From the NCBI GenBank assembly GCA_016932375.1, contig JAFGDA010000215.1:1-5939 (forward strand): 5,939 bases of DNA, read 5' to 3'. Origin of the DNA: Actinomycetota bacterium (GTDB lineage Bacteria; Actinomycetota; Humimicrobiia; Humimicrobiales; Humimicrobiaceae). The notes beneath the pieces were generated by a model that was not told where the DNA came from, searched no databases, and saw only the letters and a program-made list of their open reading frames with translations. Below are positions 1 to 5,939 of this stretch, piece after piece. The position numbers and the translations under genes are program-made. Numbering within the stretch: the first letter of the stretch is position 1; every line of letters begins with the position of its first letter.

Positions 1-176
1 GACAGGCGTGTCCTTGTTGAATGCTTATCAAAAAGAAGTGCAATATTTTTTCCGGCCAGGGCCGTAATGTATTTTTGGGGTGTCTTCTTTATCCCTGCAG
101 CAAGGGCCAGCATGTGCTCTATCTCGCTTTTTTCGAAATCCTTAAGAGTAAGAAAATCTTTTTTAATTTTATTCAT
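1..176 (-). CDS. argF: Ornithine carbamoyltransferase, N-terminal part (cut by window edge)
   Basis: ArgF is the cytoplasmic enzyme that joins carbamoyl phosphate and ornithine to give citrulline, the sixth step toward arginine. Only the first 58 codons are present; the frame is open to base 1, so the gene continues beyond the window. The start is the ATG at 176-174, reading MNKIKKDFLTLKDF, which matches the usual short lead-in of the family. The carbamoyl-phosphate loop S-T-R-T-R lies at residues 53-57, the position normal for this family, preceded by LLFDKH. The Lys two residues before the motif favours ornithine over aspartate carbamoyltransferase, which usually has EP there. It starts 10 bp after the argD stop, so it is very probably cotranscribed with argD. 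The ribosome site is weak: GTGG just upstream, with AAGGGA farther back inside argD. Translational coupling to argD is possible. Identity is solid; completeness cannot be judged. Confidence 0.93.
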   Translation of the reverse strand, partial: MNKIKKDFLTLKDFEKSEIEHMLALAAGIKKTPQKYITALAGKNIALLFDKHSTRTRL

Positions 177-186
177 TTAAACCACA

Positions 187-1395
187 TTAATCCAATTCCC
201 TTATTTTATTATTAAGCCACCTTAAGAGTATGTCGATATGGCTTTTTTTAATAACAAGTGGCGGCAGGAACCTTAAGGTACTGTCCGATACCTTATTAAG
301 TACAAGACCGTCTTTCAGGGCCGACCTTACTATTTCATCAGCCAGCGGTTTATTTAGCTCAATAGCTATCATCAGGCCCATGCCCCTTACTTCCCTTACC
401 AGGGGATATTTTTCCTTTAACCTTTCAAGCTTACCCATGAAATAGGAACCCAGTTCTTTTGCCCTGCCCGGCAGGTCATGTTTCAATATATAATCTATTA
501 CTGCAATACCTGCGGAACTTGACGCTGCGTTGCCCCCGAATGTTGAACCATGGATGCCCGGGCTGAAGCTTTTTGATATCCTGTCAGTGGATATCATTGC
601 TCCTGCAGGCATGCCGCCCCCAAGGCTTTTTGCCACAACAAGGATATCCGGTATTATATCAAAATTTTGAAAGGCAAACATTTTCCCTGTCCGTCCAAAA
701 CCAGTCTGTACCTCATCCAGTATGAGCAGTATATCCCTGCCCCTGCATATCCCTTCAAGCCACTTCAGGAAATCCGCATCGGCAGGATATATTCCTCCCT
801 CTCCCTGAACCGGTTCCAGCATTATTGCGCAAGTCTTATCACATATCTTTTCCTGCACCGAATCTTTATTATTAAGGTCAGCATATTTAAAACCTTCAAG
901 AAGAGGTTCAAACATTCTCTGCTTAACCGGCTGGGCAGTAGCCGCAAGTGCCCCAAGGGTCCTGCCGTGAAATGACCTGTTAAAAGTGATTACTTCATAT
1001 CGTGATATGCCGTATTTATCCACCGAATATTTCCTTGCGAGCTTTATGGCAGCCTCTATCGACTCAGCCCCGCTGTTTGCAAAGAAAACTTTCTGTCCAA
1101 AACCTGAAATTTCGCACAATTTCCGGGCAAGTTCCACCTGTGGCTGGTTGAAAAATACATTGGATGGCTGCATTATCTTCCCTATCTGTTTTTTAAGGGC
1201 ATTTACCACTGATTTGTTGCTGTGCCCGACATTAAGGCATCCATATCCTGCAATAAAATCAAGATACTTACGGTTCCCCGAATCCCATAAATACTGCATC
1301 CTGGCCTTCGTGAACACTACAGGATACCTCGTATATGTGGCCATCAAATAATTATTGCCTTTTTCATATATTTCAATATTTTTTAAACCATTCAT
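187..1395 (-). CDS. argD: Acetylornithine aminotransferase (PLP-dependent, class III)
   Basis: ArgD transfers an amino group from glutamate to N-acetylglutamate 5-semialdehyde, giving N-acetylornithine; many family members also act on succinyl-diaminopimelate in lysine synthesis. The 402-residue length is normal. All class III aminotransferase landmarks are present: the phosphate-binding NSGAES at 107-112, FHGRT at 142-146, EPVQGEGG at 194-201, LDEVQTGFGRTG at 226-237 with Asp227 for the pyridine nitrogen, the Schiff-base Lys256 in VAKSLGGGMPAGA, and the HGSTFGGN block that contacts cofactor phosphate across the dimer. The ATG overlaps the argB stop in ATGA, indicating translational coupling. 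A good Shine-Dalgarno, AAAGGA at 1402-1407, sits 6 bp upstream inside argB. The stop is TAA at 187-189, 10 bp before argF. The context makes an arginine role much likelier than GABA or ornithine aminotransferase. No defect is seen. Confidence 0.96.
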   Translation of the reverse strand: MNGLKNIEIYEKGNNYLMATYTRYPVVFTKARMQYLWDSGNRKYLDFIAGYGCLNVGHSNKSVVNALKKQIGKIMQPSNVFFNQPQVELARKLCEISGFGQKVFFANSGAESIEAAIKLARKYSVDKYGISRYEVITFNRSFHGRTLGALAATAQPVKQRMFEPLLEGFKYADLNNKDSVQEKICDKTCAIMLEPVQGEGGIYPADADFLKWLEGICRGRDILLILDEVQTGFGRTGKMFAFQNFDIIPDILVVAKSLGGGMPAGAMISTDRISKSFSPGIHGSTFGGNAASSSAGIAVIDYILKHDLPGRAKELGSYFMGKLERLKEKYPLVREVRGMGLMIAIELNKPLADEIVRSALKDGLVLNKVSDSTLRFLPPLVIKKSHIDILLRWLNNKIRELD

Positions 1396-2264
1396 TCGCT
1401 GTCCTTTCCAGTTATCATTGTTCCGACACCCTTATCCGTAAATATTTCAACAAGTATGGAATGCGGTCTTATACCACTTAAAATATGTGTCCTCTCTACC
1501 CCTTCATTGAGCGCTTTTATACATGCTTTGACTTTCGGTATCATTCCAGAGCTTATCTTCCCTTTTTCAATCATATTGATGCACTGCCTGGCAGTCAGCC
1601 TGGATATTATCCTTTTCCCGCCATCTATTTCTTCCATAATACCGTCCACATCAGTCATAAGTACCATCTTTTTTGCACCAAGTGCTATTGACAGCCCGGA
1701 TGCACAGGTATCGGCATTTATGTTATAGACATTGCCGCAGGAGTCTGACCCTAAAGTGGCTATTACCGGTATCAGGCTTCTGTCCAGTATATCCTTTATG
1801 ATGGATGTATCAATATACTCGATTTCCCCGACAAACCCGAGATCAACTTCCCTTCCATCCTTTATATAAATCTTTTTACTGCAATTTATAAAATTCCCAT
1901 CTGCGCCCGATAGTCCTGCTGCAAGTTCCTCCTGGCTGTTCAGGAATGAAACAATTCCAGAATTTATTTCATCCATCAAAACGGTCCTTACAATATTCAC
2001 GGCTTCCCTGTCCGTAACCCTCAGGCCATCTATAAATTTTGCAGTTATGCCTTTTTGTTTCATCATTCCGGTTATCTGTTTCCCTCCACCATGGATGAGG
2101 ACAACTTTTATCCCAACATATTTCATAAGGACAAGGTCATTTAACATGCTTTCCATATTACTGTCATCTTCCATCATGCTTCCGCCGATTTTTACTACTA
2201 CTATTCTTCCGGAATACTGCTTTATGTATGGAAGAGATTCAAGCAGGACTTTTACCTTATCCAT
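1392..2264 (-). CDS. argB: N-acetylglutamate kinase, probably arginine-sensitive
   Basis: ArgB phosphorylates N-acetylglutamate with ATP and is usually the arginine-inhibited step in organisms using the cyclic route. I start it at the ATG at 2264-2262, reading MDKVKVLLESLPYI. This gives 290 residues, the usual family length, and includes the N-terminal helix (VLLESLPYI) typical of hexameric, arginine-inhibited kinases such as that of Thermotoga. A site AGGGA lies about 4-5 bp upstream. The frame stays open to another ATG at 2384 (330 residues); those 40 extra residues are Lys-rich at first and then look coding, so the longer start is not excluded. Amino-acid kinase motifs, numbered from 2264: VVVKIGGS with Lys25, LIHGGGK at 56-62, the substrate-binding DGLRVTD at 79-85, then YNINADT, LMTDVDGI and SSGMIPKV. 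The stop TGA overlaps the argD ATG. The gap to argJ is 245 bp with this start, or 125 bp with the long one. Confidence 0.93.
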   Translation of the reverse strand: MDKVKVLLESLPYIKQYSGRIVVVKIGGSMMEDDSNMESMLNDLVLMKYVGIKVVLIHGGGKQITGMMKQKGITAKFIDGLRVTDREAVNIVRTVLMDEINSGIVSFLNSQEELAAGLSGADGNFINCSKKIYIKDGREVDLGFVGEIEYIDTSIIKDILDRSLIPVIATLGSDSCGNVYNINADTCASGLSIALGAKKMVLMTDVDGIMEEIDGGKRIISRLTARQCINMIEKGKISSGMIPKVKACIKALNEGVERTHILSGIRPHSILVEIFTDKGVGTMITGKDSE

Positions 2265-2509
2265 ATATTCCCTGGCTGGAAGGATATCATCATCCCTGTA
2301 ATATTCTATGCCCCTGTTTCTTAAACAGCTATTTTCTCCTGGCATCTTTATGGCTTTATCTTTTTTTACTTTTTTTATTTTCATTGTCTCTTACTGTTCA
2401 ACCGTATTAATTTTTTATATTGTCGCTTTAATTCCTTTCACCAAAACCTGTTTTTGCCTGTTATTTTCAATAACTGTTTCCGGTGATTACTTTCCCCTTT
2501 TTTTATCCT
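2265..2509 (-). other. argJ-argB spacer or coding extension; no clear regulatory element
   Basis: This stretch separates the argJ stop from the preferred argB start. Its downstream part, 2265-2384, stays in frame with argB and could encode 40 extra residues. The rest, 2385-2509, is A-rich on the minus strand and has only small dyads, such as GTTATT-GAA-AATAAC, with no T-run terminator. I see no convincing small gene or promoter in it. Confidence 0.5.
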
Positions 2510-3745
2510 TCAGGTCCTGTAGAGGGCATTTATTTTTACATAATCGAGTGAAAGATCGGATGTCCATACCACCGAATGCCCTTTACCGTTGTTAAAATCC
2601 ATTAAAAATTTAAGATGCTCCGGTTCCATAATCTTTTTTGCCTTTTCTTTGCTTATATCCGTTCCAATTCCATTTTTTACTATTAATTCCTTATTCAGGT
2701 AAACATCAACCATATAAGGCTCGAATTCGCAGCCCTCTGCAGAACCTATTGCTGCATTTATCCTTCCCCAGTTAAGGTCTTTCCCGAAAGCCGCAGCCTT
2801 GAAAAGATTTGAATTTGCCACAGATTTTGCAAGCTTTTTTGCCTGGATATTATTTTTTGCATTTGCCACTTCTATCTCTATGAATTTTGTTGCACCCTCT
2901 GCGTCCATTACAATTTTTTTTGCAAGATCCTTTAAAACAAATCCCATGAGTTTTTTAAATGTCCTATAATTTTCATCCTTATTCTTTATTATTACCCCGC
3001 CTGCACCATTTGCCATTACAAGTACCATGTCATTTGTGCTTTCACAACCGTCAACCGTTATGCTGTTAAAGCTAAATGCTATCTCTTCTTTAAGTGCTGA
3101 ATGCAGGAGTTCTTTTGTTATATGAACATCTGTACCTATGAAGGCAAGCATTGTCGCCATATTGGGTTCTATCATTCCTGAACCTTTTGCTATCCCGCCT
3201 ACAGTCATATATGACCCTTCCATCGACGCAGCTTTAACTGCTATTTCCTTTTTAACGAGATCGGTTGTTAAAATAGCTTCTGCAGCCTTATGGCCGCCTT
3301 CCCGGGATAATCCCGCAGAGCAGGATCTTACTCCCTTTTCGACTTTTTCCATTGGAAGCTGGTTTCCAATTACACCTGTAGAGGAAACAAGTATCCTGCC
3401 TGTATCTATTTTAAGGTACCTGCCCGATAGTTCTATTGTTTTTTTTGCATTGTCATATCCCTGCCTGCCTGTACATGCGTTGGCTATCCCGCTGTTTACC
3501 ACGATAGCCCTGAAATGGCTCCCTTTTGAAATCTGCTCCATTGTTACTGCAACTGGTGCCGCAAGATATTTATTCCTGGTAAAAACACCACTGCAGGTGC
3601 TGTCCCTTTCTGTGTAAATGATACAAAAATCCGGTTTTCCTGACATTTTGATGCCGCAGTGGCATCCGGCAGCAAAAAATCCCGTAACATCTGTTATTGT
3701 ACCATCATCAATAATATCCATGTTTTCCATCTTTTTACCTGCCAC
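2510..3745 (-). CDS. argJ: Glutamate N-acetyltransferase / ornithine acetyltransferase (ArgJ, autoprocessed)
   Basis: ArgJ recycles acetyl groups: it moves acetyl from N-acetylornithine to glutamate, releasing ornithine and regenerating N-acetylglutamate. Some members also use acetyl-CoA. The 411 residues are full family length and end in the typical INALYRT. The self-cleavage site is intact: in KGSGMIEPNMATML the chain should be cut between Ala197 and Thr198, making Thr198 the N-terminal nucleophile of the beta subunit. The oxyanion-hole motif SSTGVIG is at 121-127. The start is uncertain by five codons. A GTG at 3745-3743 has a good site, AAAGGA at 3755-3760, 9 bp away; an ATG at 3730 has AGG about 7 bp upstream. 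I prefer the GTG. The gene lies 117 bp after argC. With no argA or argE in view, ArgJ implies the cyclic pathway, but sequence alone does not show whether it is mono- or bifunctional. Confidence 0.96.
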   Translation of the reverse strand: MAGKKMENMDIIDDGTITDVTGFFAAGCHCGIKMSGKPDFCIIYTERDSTCSGVFTRNKYLAAPVAVTMEQISKGSHFRAIVVNSGIANACTGRQGYDNAKKTIELSGRYLKIDTGRILVSSTGVIGNQLPMEKVEKGVRSCSAGLSREGGHKAAEAILTTDLVKKEIAVKAASMEGSYMTVGGIAKGSGMIEPNMATMLAFIGTDVHITKELLHSALKEEIAFSFNSITVDGCESTNDMVLVMANGAGGVIIKNKDENYRTFKKLMGFVLKDLAKKIVMDAEGATKFIEIEVANAKNNIQAKKLAKSVANSNLFKAAAFGKDLNWGRINAAIGSAEGCEFEPYMVDVYLNKELIVKNGIGTDISKEKAKKIMEPEHLKFLMDFNNGKGHSVVWTSDLSLDYVKINALYRT

Positions 3746-3862
3746 TAATTAAATTCCTTTCTGGTTGATTCCCATATGTGCTAAAAACCCGTTTTCCAAT
3801 CCGGCCATTTTTAATGTTTTCTTGTTTATTGCTTAAATCTAAAAAGTTAATAAGGTTTTTGG
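3746..3862 (-). other. argC-argJ spacer, 117 bp
   Basis: This AT-rich non-coding stretch ends with the argJ ribosome site AAAGGA at 3755-3760. A 19-codon frame (3808-3749, beginning MAGLENG) lacks a ribosome site and is not supported. No stem followed by a T run is present, so read-through from argC into argJ is expected. Confidence 0.5.
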
Positions 3863-4915
3863 CTAATATAATCCTTTGCCAGGAAGCCCTTCCCCTTCAT
3901 TTATGCCAAACATTATATTCATATTCTGTACAGCCTGGCCCGAGGCTCCTTTAATAAGGTTATCTATTACACTGAATACTTTTATGACGCCTGTTCTTTC
4001 ATCGAATATGCAACCGATAAGGCAATTGTTTGTTCCGATAACATCTTTTAGCTCCGGAACAGAAGGACCCGTATATCCTACAAAAATTGAATCACCGTAA
4101 AATTCCTCGAAGATGTGGTCTATTTTCCCGGCTAATCCTCCGGACTTATTTAAATCGGTCTGGCAATATATGGAACTGAATATGCCCCTTGTTACCGGCA
4201 GCAGATGAGGTGTAAAACATATTTTGTAATCTGTTCCGCTCATGTTTTTTATTTCCTGCTCTATTTCACCAATGTGCCGGTGGCCTGAAGCGCTATAGGC
4301 ATAAAAGTTATTATCGAGACTCCCGAATAAATATTTTTTATCCAGCTTGCGTCCTGCCCCGCTTACCCCTGACTTGGAATCTATGTTTATGCTTTTAAAT
4401 TCGATACCGGCCTTCAGCAGCGGTGCAAGTGCAAGAAGTACCGAAGTCGGATAGCATCCAGGATTGGATACAAGCCTGCTGTTCTTTATCAATTCCATGT
4501 AAACTTCTGGAAGACCATAAGTAAATTCCTGCAGTATATCCGGAAGAATGTGCTCTTTTCCATACCACATCCTGTATTCATCAGGGTTTTTTATCCTGAA
4601 ATCTGATCCAATGTCTATTATCTTCAATCCATGCTGGTTTTTAATCTTTTTCATATGTTCTATTGATTCTGAAGGCGGCAAACACAAAAAAAGAATATCC
4701 GTATCTTCATAATCACTCTTAGAAGGTTCCGCAATAAATGCAGGACTTTCATTTTTATGCAGTCCAAAGGAAGAAAAAACCTGGCTTATATTCCTTCCTT
4801 CATATGTCCTTGATGTAATAAAGCTTATTTCTGCTTGAGGGTGAGCACCCAATATTTTTGCAAGCTCAAGCCCTGTATAACCGGATCCGCCTATTATTCC
4901 TGCCCTGATTTTCAT
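3863..4915 (-). CDS. argC: N-acetyl-gamma-glutamyl-phosphate reductase
   Basis: ArgC reduces N-acetylglutamyl 5-phosphate with NADPH to the 5-semialdehyde, the third arginine step. It is first in this operon. The start chosen is the ATG at 4915-4913 (MKIRAGIIGGSGYTG), giving 350 residues, close to the usual size. The frame extends 21 codons upstream to 4978, but that extension lies within and upstream of the predicted promoter and is not family-like, so it is rejected. Motifs: the Rossmann nucleotide-binding loop GIIGGSGYTGLEL at 6-18, catalytic Cys154 in SNPGCYPTS, KSGVSGAGR, GHRHIGEIEQE, and HLLPVTRGI. The family often has Thr-Pro or Ile-Pro where this protein has Ile-Gly after HRH, a mild variation. 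The ribosome site is weak: GGGATGG about 10 bp before the ATG. The stop is TAG at 3863-3865, followed by 117 bp before argJ with no obvious terminator. Confidence 0.96.
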   Translation of the reverse strand: MKIRAGIIGGSGYTGLELAKILGAHPQAEISFITSRTYEGRNISQVFSSFGLHKNESPAFIAEPSKSDYEDTDILFLCLPPSESIEHMKKIKNQHGLKIIDIGSDFRIKNPDEYRMWYGKEHILPDILQEFTYGLPEVYMELIKNSRLVSNPGCYPTSVLLALAPLLKAGIEFKSINIDSKSGVSGAGRKLDKKYLFGSLDNNFYAYSASGHRHIGEIEQEIKNMSGTDYKICFTPHLLPVTRGIFSSIYCQTDLNKSGGLAGKIDHIFEEFYGDSIFVGYTGPSVPELKDVIGTNNCLIGCIFDERTGVIKVFSVIDNLIKGASGQAVQNMNIMFGINEGEGLPGKGLY

Positions 4916-4938
4916 AATCGAAATACCATCCCATAATA

Positions 4939-4983
4939 AATAATTGCATATTATACAAAATAATTCGATAATATGCAATTATT
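4939..4983. promoter_or_regulatory. Candidate arginine-repressor operator: 16-bp perfect inverted repeat
   Basis: The arms AATAATTGCATATTAT (4939-4954) and ATAATATGCAATTATT (4968-4983) are perfect reverse complements separated by 13 bases. Each arm carries TGCAT/ATGCA, which resembles half of the ARG box bound by ArgR/AhrC (forms such as TGAAT or TGCAT, four A/T, then ATTCA or ATGCA). Each arm can be read as one ARG-like box with one good half and one poor half, centred about 19 bp apart, near the usual spacing of paired boxes. The repeat spans the predicted -35 and -10. Its upstream arm lies before the predicted start site, so it should act as DNA rather than as a leader hairpin. Assignment to ArgR is inference. 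Confidence 0.55.
4950..4978 (-). promoter_or_regulatory. Predicted sigma-70 promoter of the arg operon
   Basis: On the minus strand TTGCAT (4978-4973) is followed by a 17-bp spacer and a perfect TATAAT (4955-4950). The -10 box equals the consensus and the -35 box keeps TTG. Transcription would start near 4943, giving a leader of about 28 bases before the argC ATG. It lies in the only AT-rich non-coding stretch between the sigma gene and argC, as expected for an operon promoter. Both hexamers overlap the inverted repeat at 4939-4983, so binding of a protein there should block polymerase. Prediction by eye only; no start site has been mapped. Confidence 0.68.
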
Positions 4984-4988
4984 ATTTA

Positions 4989-5002
4989 ACCTGTTACCTG
5001 TT
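4989..5002. repeat. Two tandem copies of a 7-bp unit, ACCTGTT
   Basis: ACCTGTT at 4989-4995 is followed directly by an identical copy at 4996-5002 (AACAGGT twice on the minus strand). The pair lies between the sigma stop and the argC promoter, about 11 bp upstream of the predicted -35. It could be a chance repeat or a small binding site; nothing visible decides this. Confidence 0.4.
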
Positions 5003-5032
5003 ATGAAGAATTTGTATTCTTTTAGCTTTTAA

Positions 5033-5893
5033 CTATTCCATATACTCTTTCAGGATATTGCTCCTGACCGGACTTCTTAATTTTTCAATTGCCCGGTTTT
5101 CTATCTGCCTTATTCTTTCCCTTGTAAGGTTAAGATCCCTGCCAACCTCTTCAAGGGTTCTTGGCTGTCCGCTGTGCAAACCGTATCTCTGTTTTATTAT
5201 TTTTTTTTCTCGTTCATCAAGGGTATCGAGTACTTTCAACATCTGCATCCTGAGGCTTTCGGAGGTAGCAACATCCAGAGGGCTCTCCATGCTCTTATCT
5301 TCTATAAAGTTTCCATACACCTCGCCTTCATCTTCGCCATATGGTTCATCAAGAGACACCGGTTCCTGGGATATCTCGATTAGCTTTTCAACGTCCTTTA
5401 ATTTTATTTTCATATACTGTGCTATCTCCCTGTGTGAAGGGTCCCTTCCCAGTTTCTCCCTTAATTTTCCCTGAACTGAATATACTTTGTATATCTGGCT
5501 TATCATGTGCACAGGTTTCCTTATTATTCTTGCCTTATCGGCAATGGCCCTCGTTATACCCTGCCTTATCCACCAGGTTGCATATGTAGAAAACTTGAAA
5601 CCCCTGCTAAAATCATATTTTTCCGCTGCCCTTATAAGACCTATGTTACCTTCCTGGACCAGGTCCAGGAAAAGCAATCCCTTGTCAAGGTATTTCTTTA
5701 CGACATTGATTACCAGCCTCAAATTAGCCTCAATTAGTTTTTTCTTTGCATTAATATCTCCGCTTTTTATCCTTCTTGCCAGTTCCATCTCTTCCGGATA
5801 TTTAAGTAACCTGGTCTTGCCTATGTCCTTGAGATACAGCCTTGCGGTATAATTGTTTACAAATTCTTTTCTTAAAGCTTTTTTTTCAGCCAT
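5033..5893 (-). CDS. rpoD: RNA polymerase sigma factor, sigma-70 family (RpoD/SigA/HrdB-like, no region 1.1)
   Basis: This protein directs RNA polymerase to promoters. Its 286 residues contain regions 1.2 (about 14-46), 2 (about 50-125), 3 (about 126-175), the 3.2 linker (about 178-205) and 4 (about 210-280), but no region 1.1. Region 2 is near canonical: [24 protein letters not shown], and [21 protein letters not shown]. Gln111 and Thr114 match the residues that read the -10 element. In region 4.2, TRERIRQIE keeps Arg258, Glu259 and Arg262, which contact the -35. It should therefore read ordinary TTGACA/TATAAT promoters. Region 3.0 differs: primary factors usually have IRIPVHMIE or IRIPVHMVE, while here it is IRKPVHMIS, so Ser132 replaces the usual Glu. 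It may be the housekeeping factor or a group 2 relative. The start ATG has a near-perfect site, AAAGGAGG, about 8 bp upstream. The stop TAG is 117 bp before argC, in the same direction. The gene symbol is the family name, not proof of essential function. Confidence 0.9.
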   Translation of the reverse strand: MAEKKALRKEFVNNYTARLYLKDIGKTRLLKYPEEMELARRIKSGDINAKKKLIEANLRLVINVVKKYLDKGLLFLDLVQEGNIGLIRAAEKYDFSRGFKFSTYATWWIRQGITRAIADKARIIRKPVHMISQIYKVYSVQGKLREKLGRDPSHREIAQYMKIKLKDVEKLIEISQEPVSLDEPYGEDEGEVYGNFIEDKSMESPLDVATSESLRMQMLKVLDTLDEREKKIIKQRYGLHSGQPRTLEEVGRDLNLTRERIRQIENRAIEKLRSPVRSNILKEYME

Positions 5894-5900
5894 CTTTGTC

Positions 5901-5910
5901 CCCTCCTTTT
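5901..5910 (-). promoter_or_regulatory. Strong ribosome binding site of the sigma gene
   Basis: The minus strand reads AAAAGGAGGG here, containing the full AAGGAGG anti-16S match, with suitable spacing before the ATG at 5893. It is by far the strongest Shine-Dalgarno in the window and fixes the sigma start. The sites of argC, argB and argF are clearly weaker. Confidence 0.85.
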
Positions 5911-5939
5911 AATTTTACCCTTGCCTCCAGCCCGTTGCC

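Noticed and set aside
21..215. A plus-strand 64-codon frame at the left edge
   Set aside because: It is antisense to the argF start, and the minus-strand frame carries the S-T-R-T-R motif.
2425..2480. Short dyads around the CAGG and AACAG repeats in the argJ-argB spacer, considered as a riboswitch or terminator
   Set aside because: Stems of 5-6 bp with no conserved-looking core and no T run; such dyads are expected by chance in AT-rich sequence.
3138..3617. A 159-codon plus-strand open frame
   Set aside because: It lies wholly antisense to argJ, whose protein is unmistakable. It has no recognisable domain and its composition is that of a reverse-strand shadow. The same holds for the plus-strand frames opposite argD, argB, argC and the sigma gene.
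3749..3808. A 19-codon minus-strand frame between argC and argJ
   Set aside because: No ribosome site precedes it, it has no Arg-rich or other leader-peptide character, and no attenuator stem follows it.
4916..4978. Extended N-terminus of argC from the ATG at 4978
   Set aside because: The 21 extra residues are unlike the family, the codons overlap the inverted repeat and the predicted -10, and the start would lie upstream of the predicted transcription start.
5006..5021. Small hairpin after the sigma stop as a terminator
   Set aside because: The stem is only 6 bp and AT-rich, and the minus strand continues CATAACAGG without a T run.

Overview
The window is a five-gene arginine biosynthesis operon, all on the minus strand, with a sigma-70 gene just upstream in the same orientation. 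In transcription order (high to low coordinates) it holds a sigma factor of RpoD/SigA/HrdB type (5893-5033), a short AT-rich promoter/operator region (about 4916-5032), argC (4915-3863), argJ (3745-2510), argB (2264-1392, or 2384-1392 with a longer start), argD (1395-187), and the 5' end of argF (176-1), which runs off the window. Every convincing gene is on the minus strand. The plus-strand open frames are antisense shadows of these genes.

Together the genes cover N-acetylglutamate to citrulline by the cyclic route. ArgB phosphorylates N-acetylglutamate, ArgC reduces the acyl phosphate to the semialdehyde, and ArgD transaminates it to N-acetylornithine. ArgJ moves the acetyl group from N-acetylornithine to glutamate, releasing ornithine, and ArgF carbamoylates ornithine to citrulline. 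No argA, argE, argR, argG or argH is visible; argG, argH and a regulator could lie past the left edge.

The most informative non-coding element is in front of argC. A perfect 16-bp inverted repeat (4939-4954 and 4968-4983) overlaps a good minus-strand promoter, TTGCAT-17 bp-TATAAT. Its TGCAT/ATGCA half-sites resemble ARG-box halves. This suggests an arginine-responsive repressor (ArgR/AhrC type) that blocks the polymerase site. It also supports the short argC start, because the longer argC frame would begin upstream of the predicted transcription start.

Organism: a bacterium of moderately low GC (roughly 40% by eye) with heavy use of ATA (Ile) and AGG (Arg) codons. The argCJBDF order and a primary-type sigma factor lacking region 1.1 are common in Gram-positive and related deep lineages, including Actinobacteria-like ones. 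The lineage cannot be fixed from this window. I see no mobile element, CRISPR array, tRNA, rRNA, phage gene or defence gene. This is mainly an ordinary metabolic locus. The items worth a second look are the operator, the divergent region 3.0 of the sigma factor, the possible ArgB N-terminal extension, and two unusually long spacers inside the operon.
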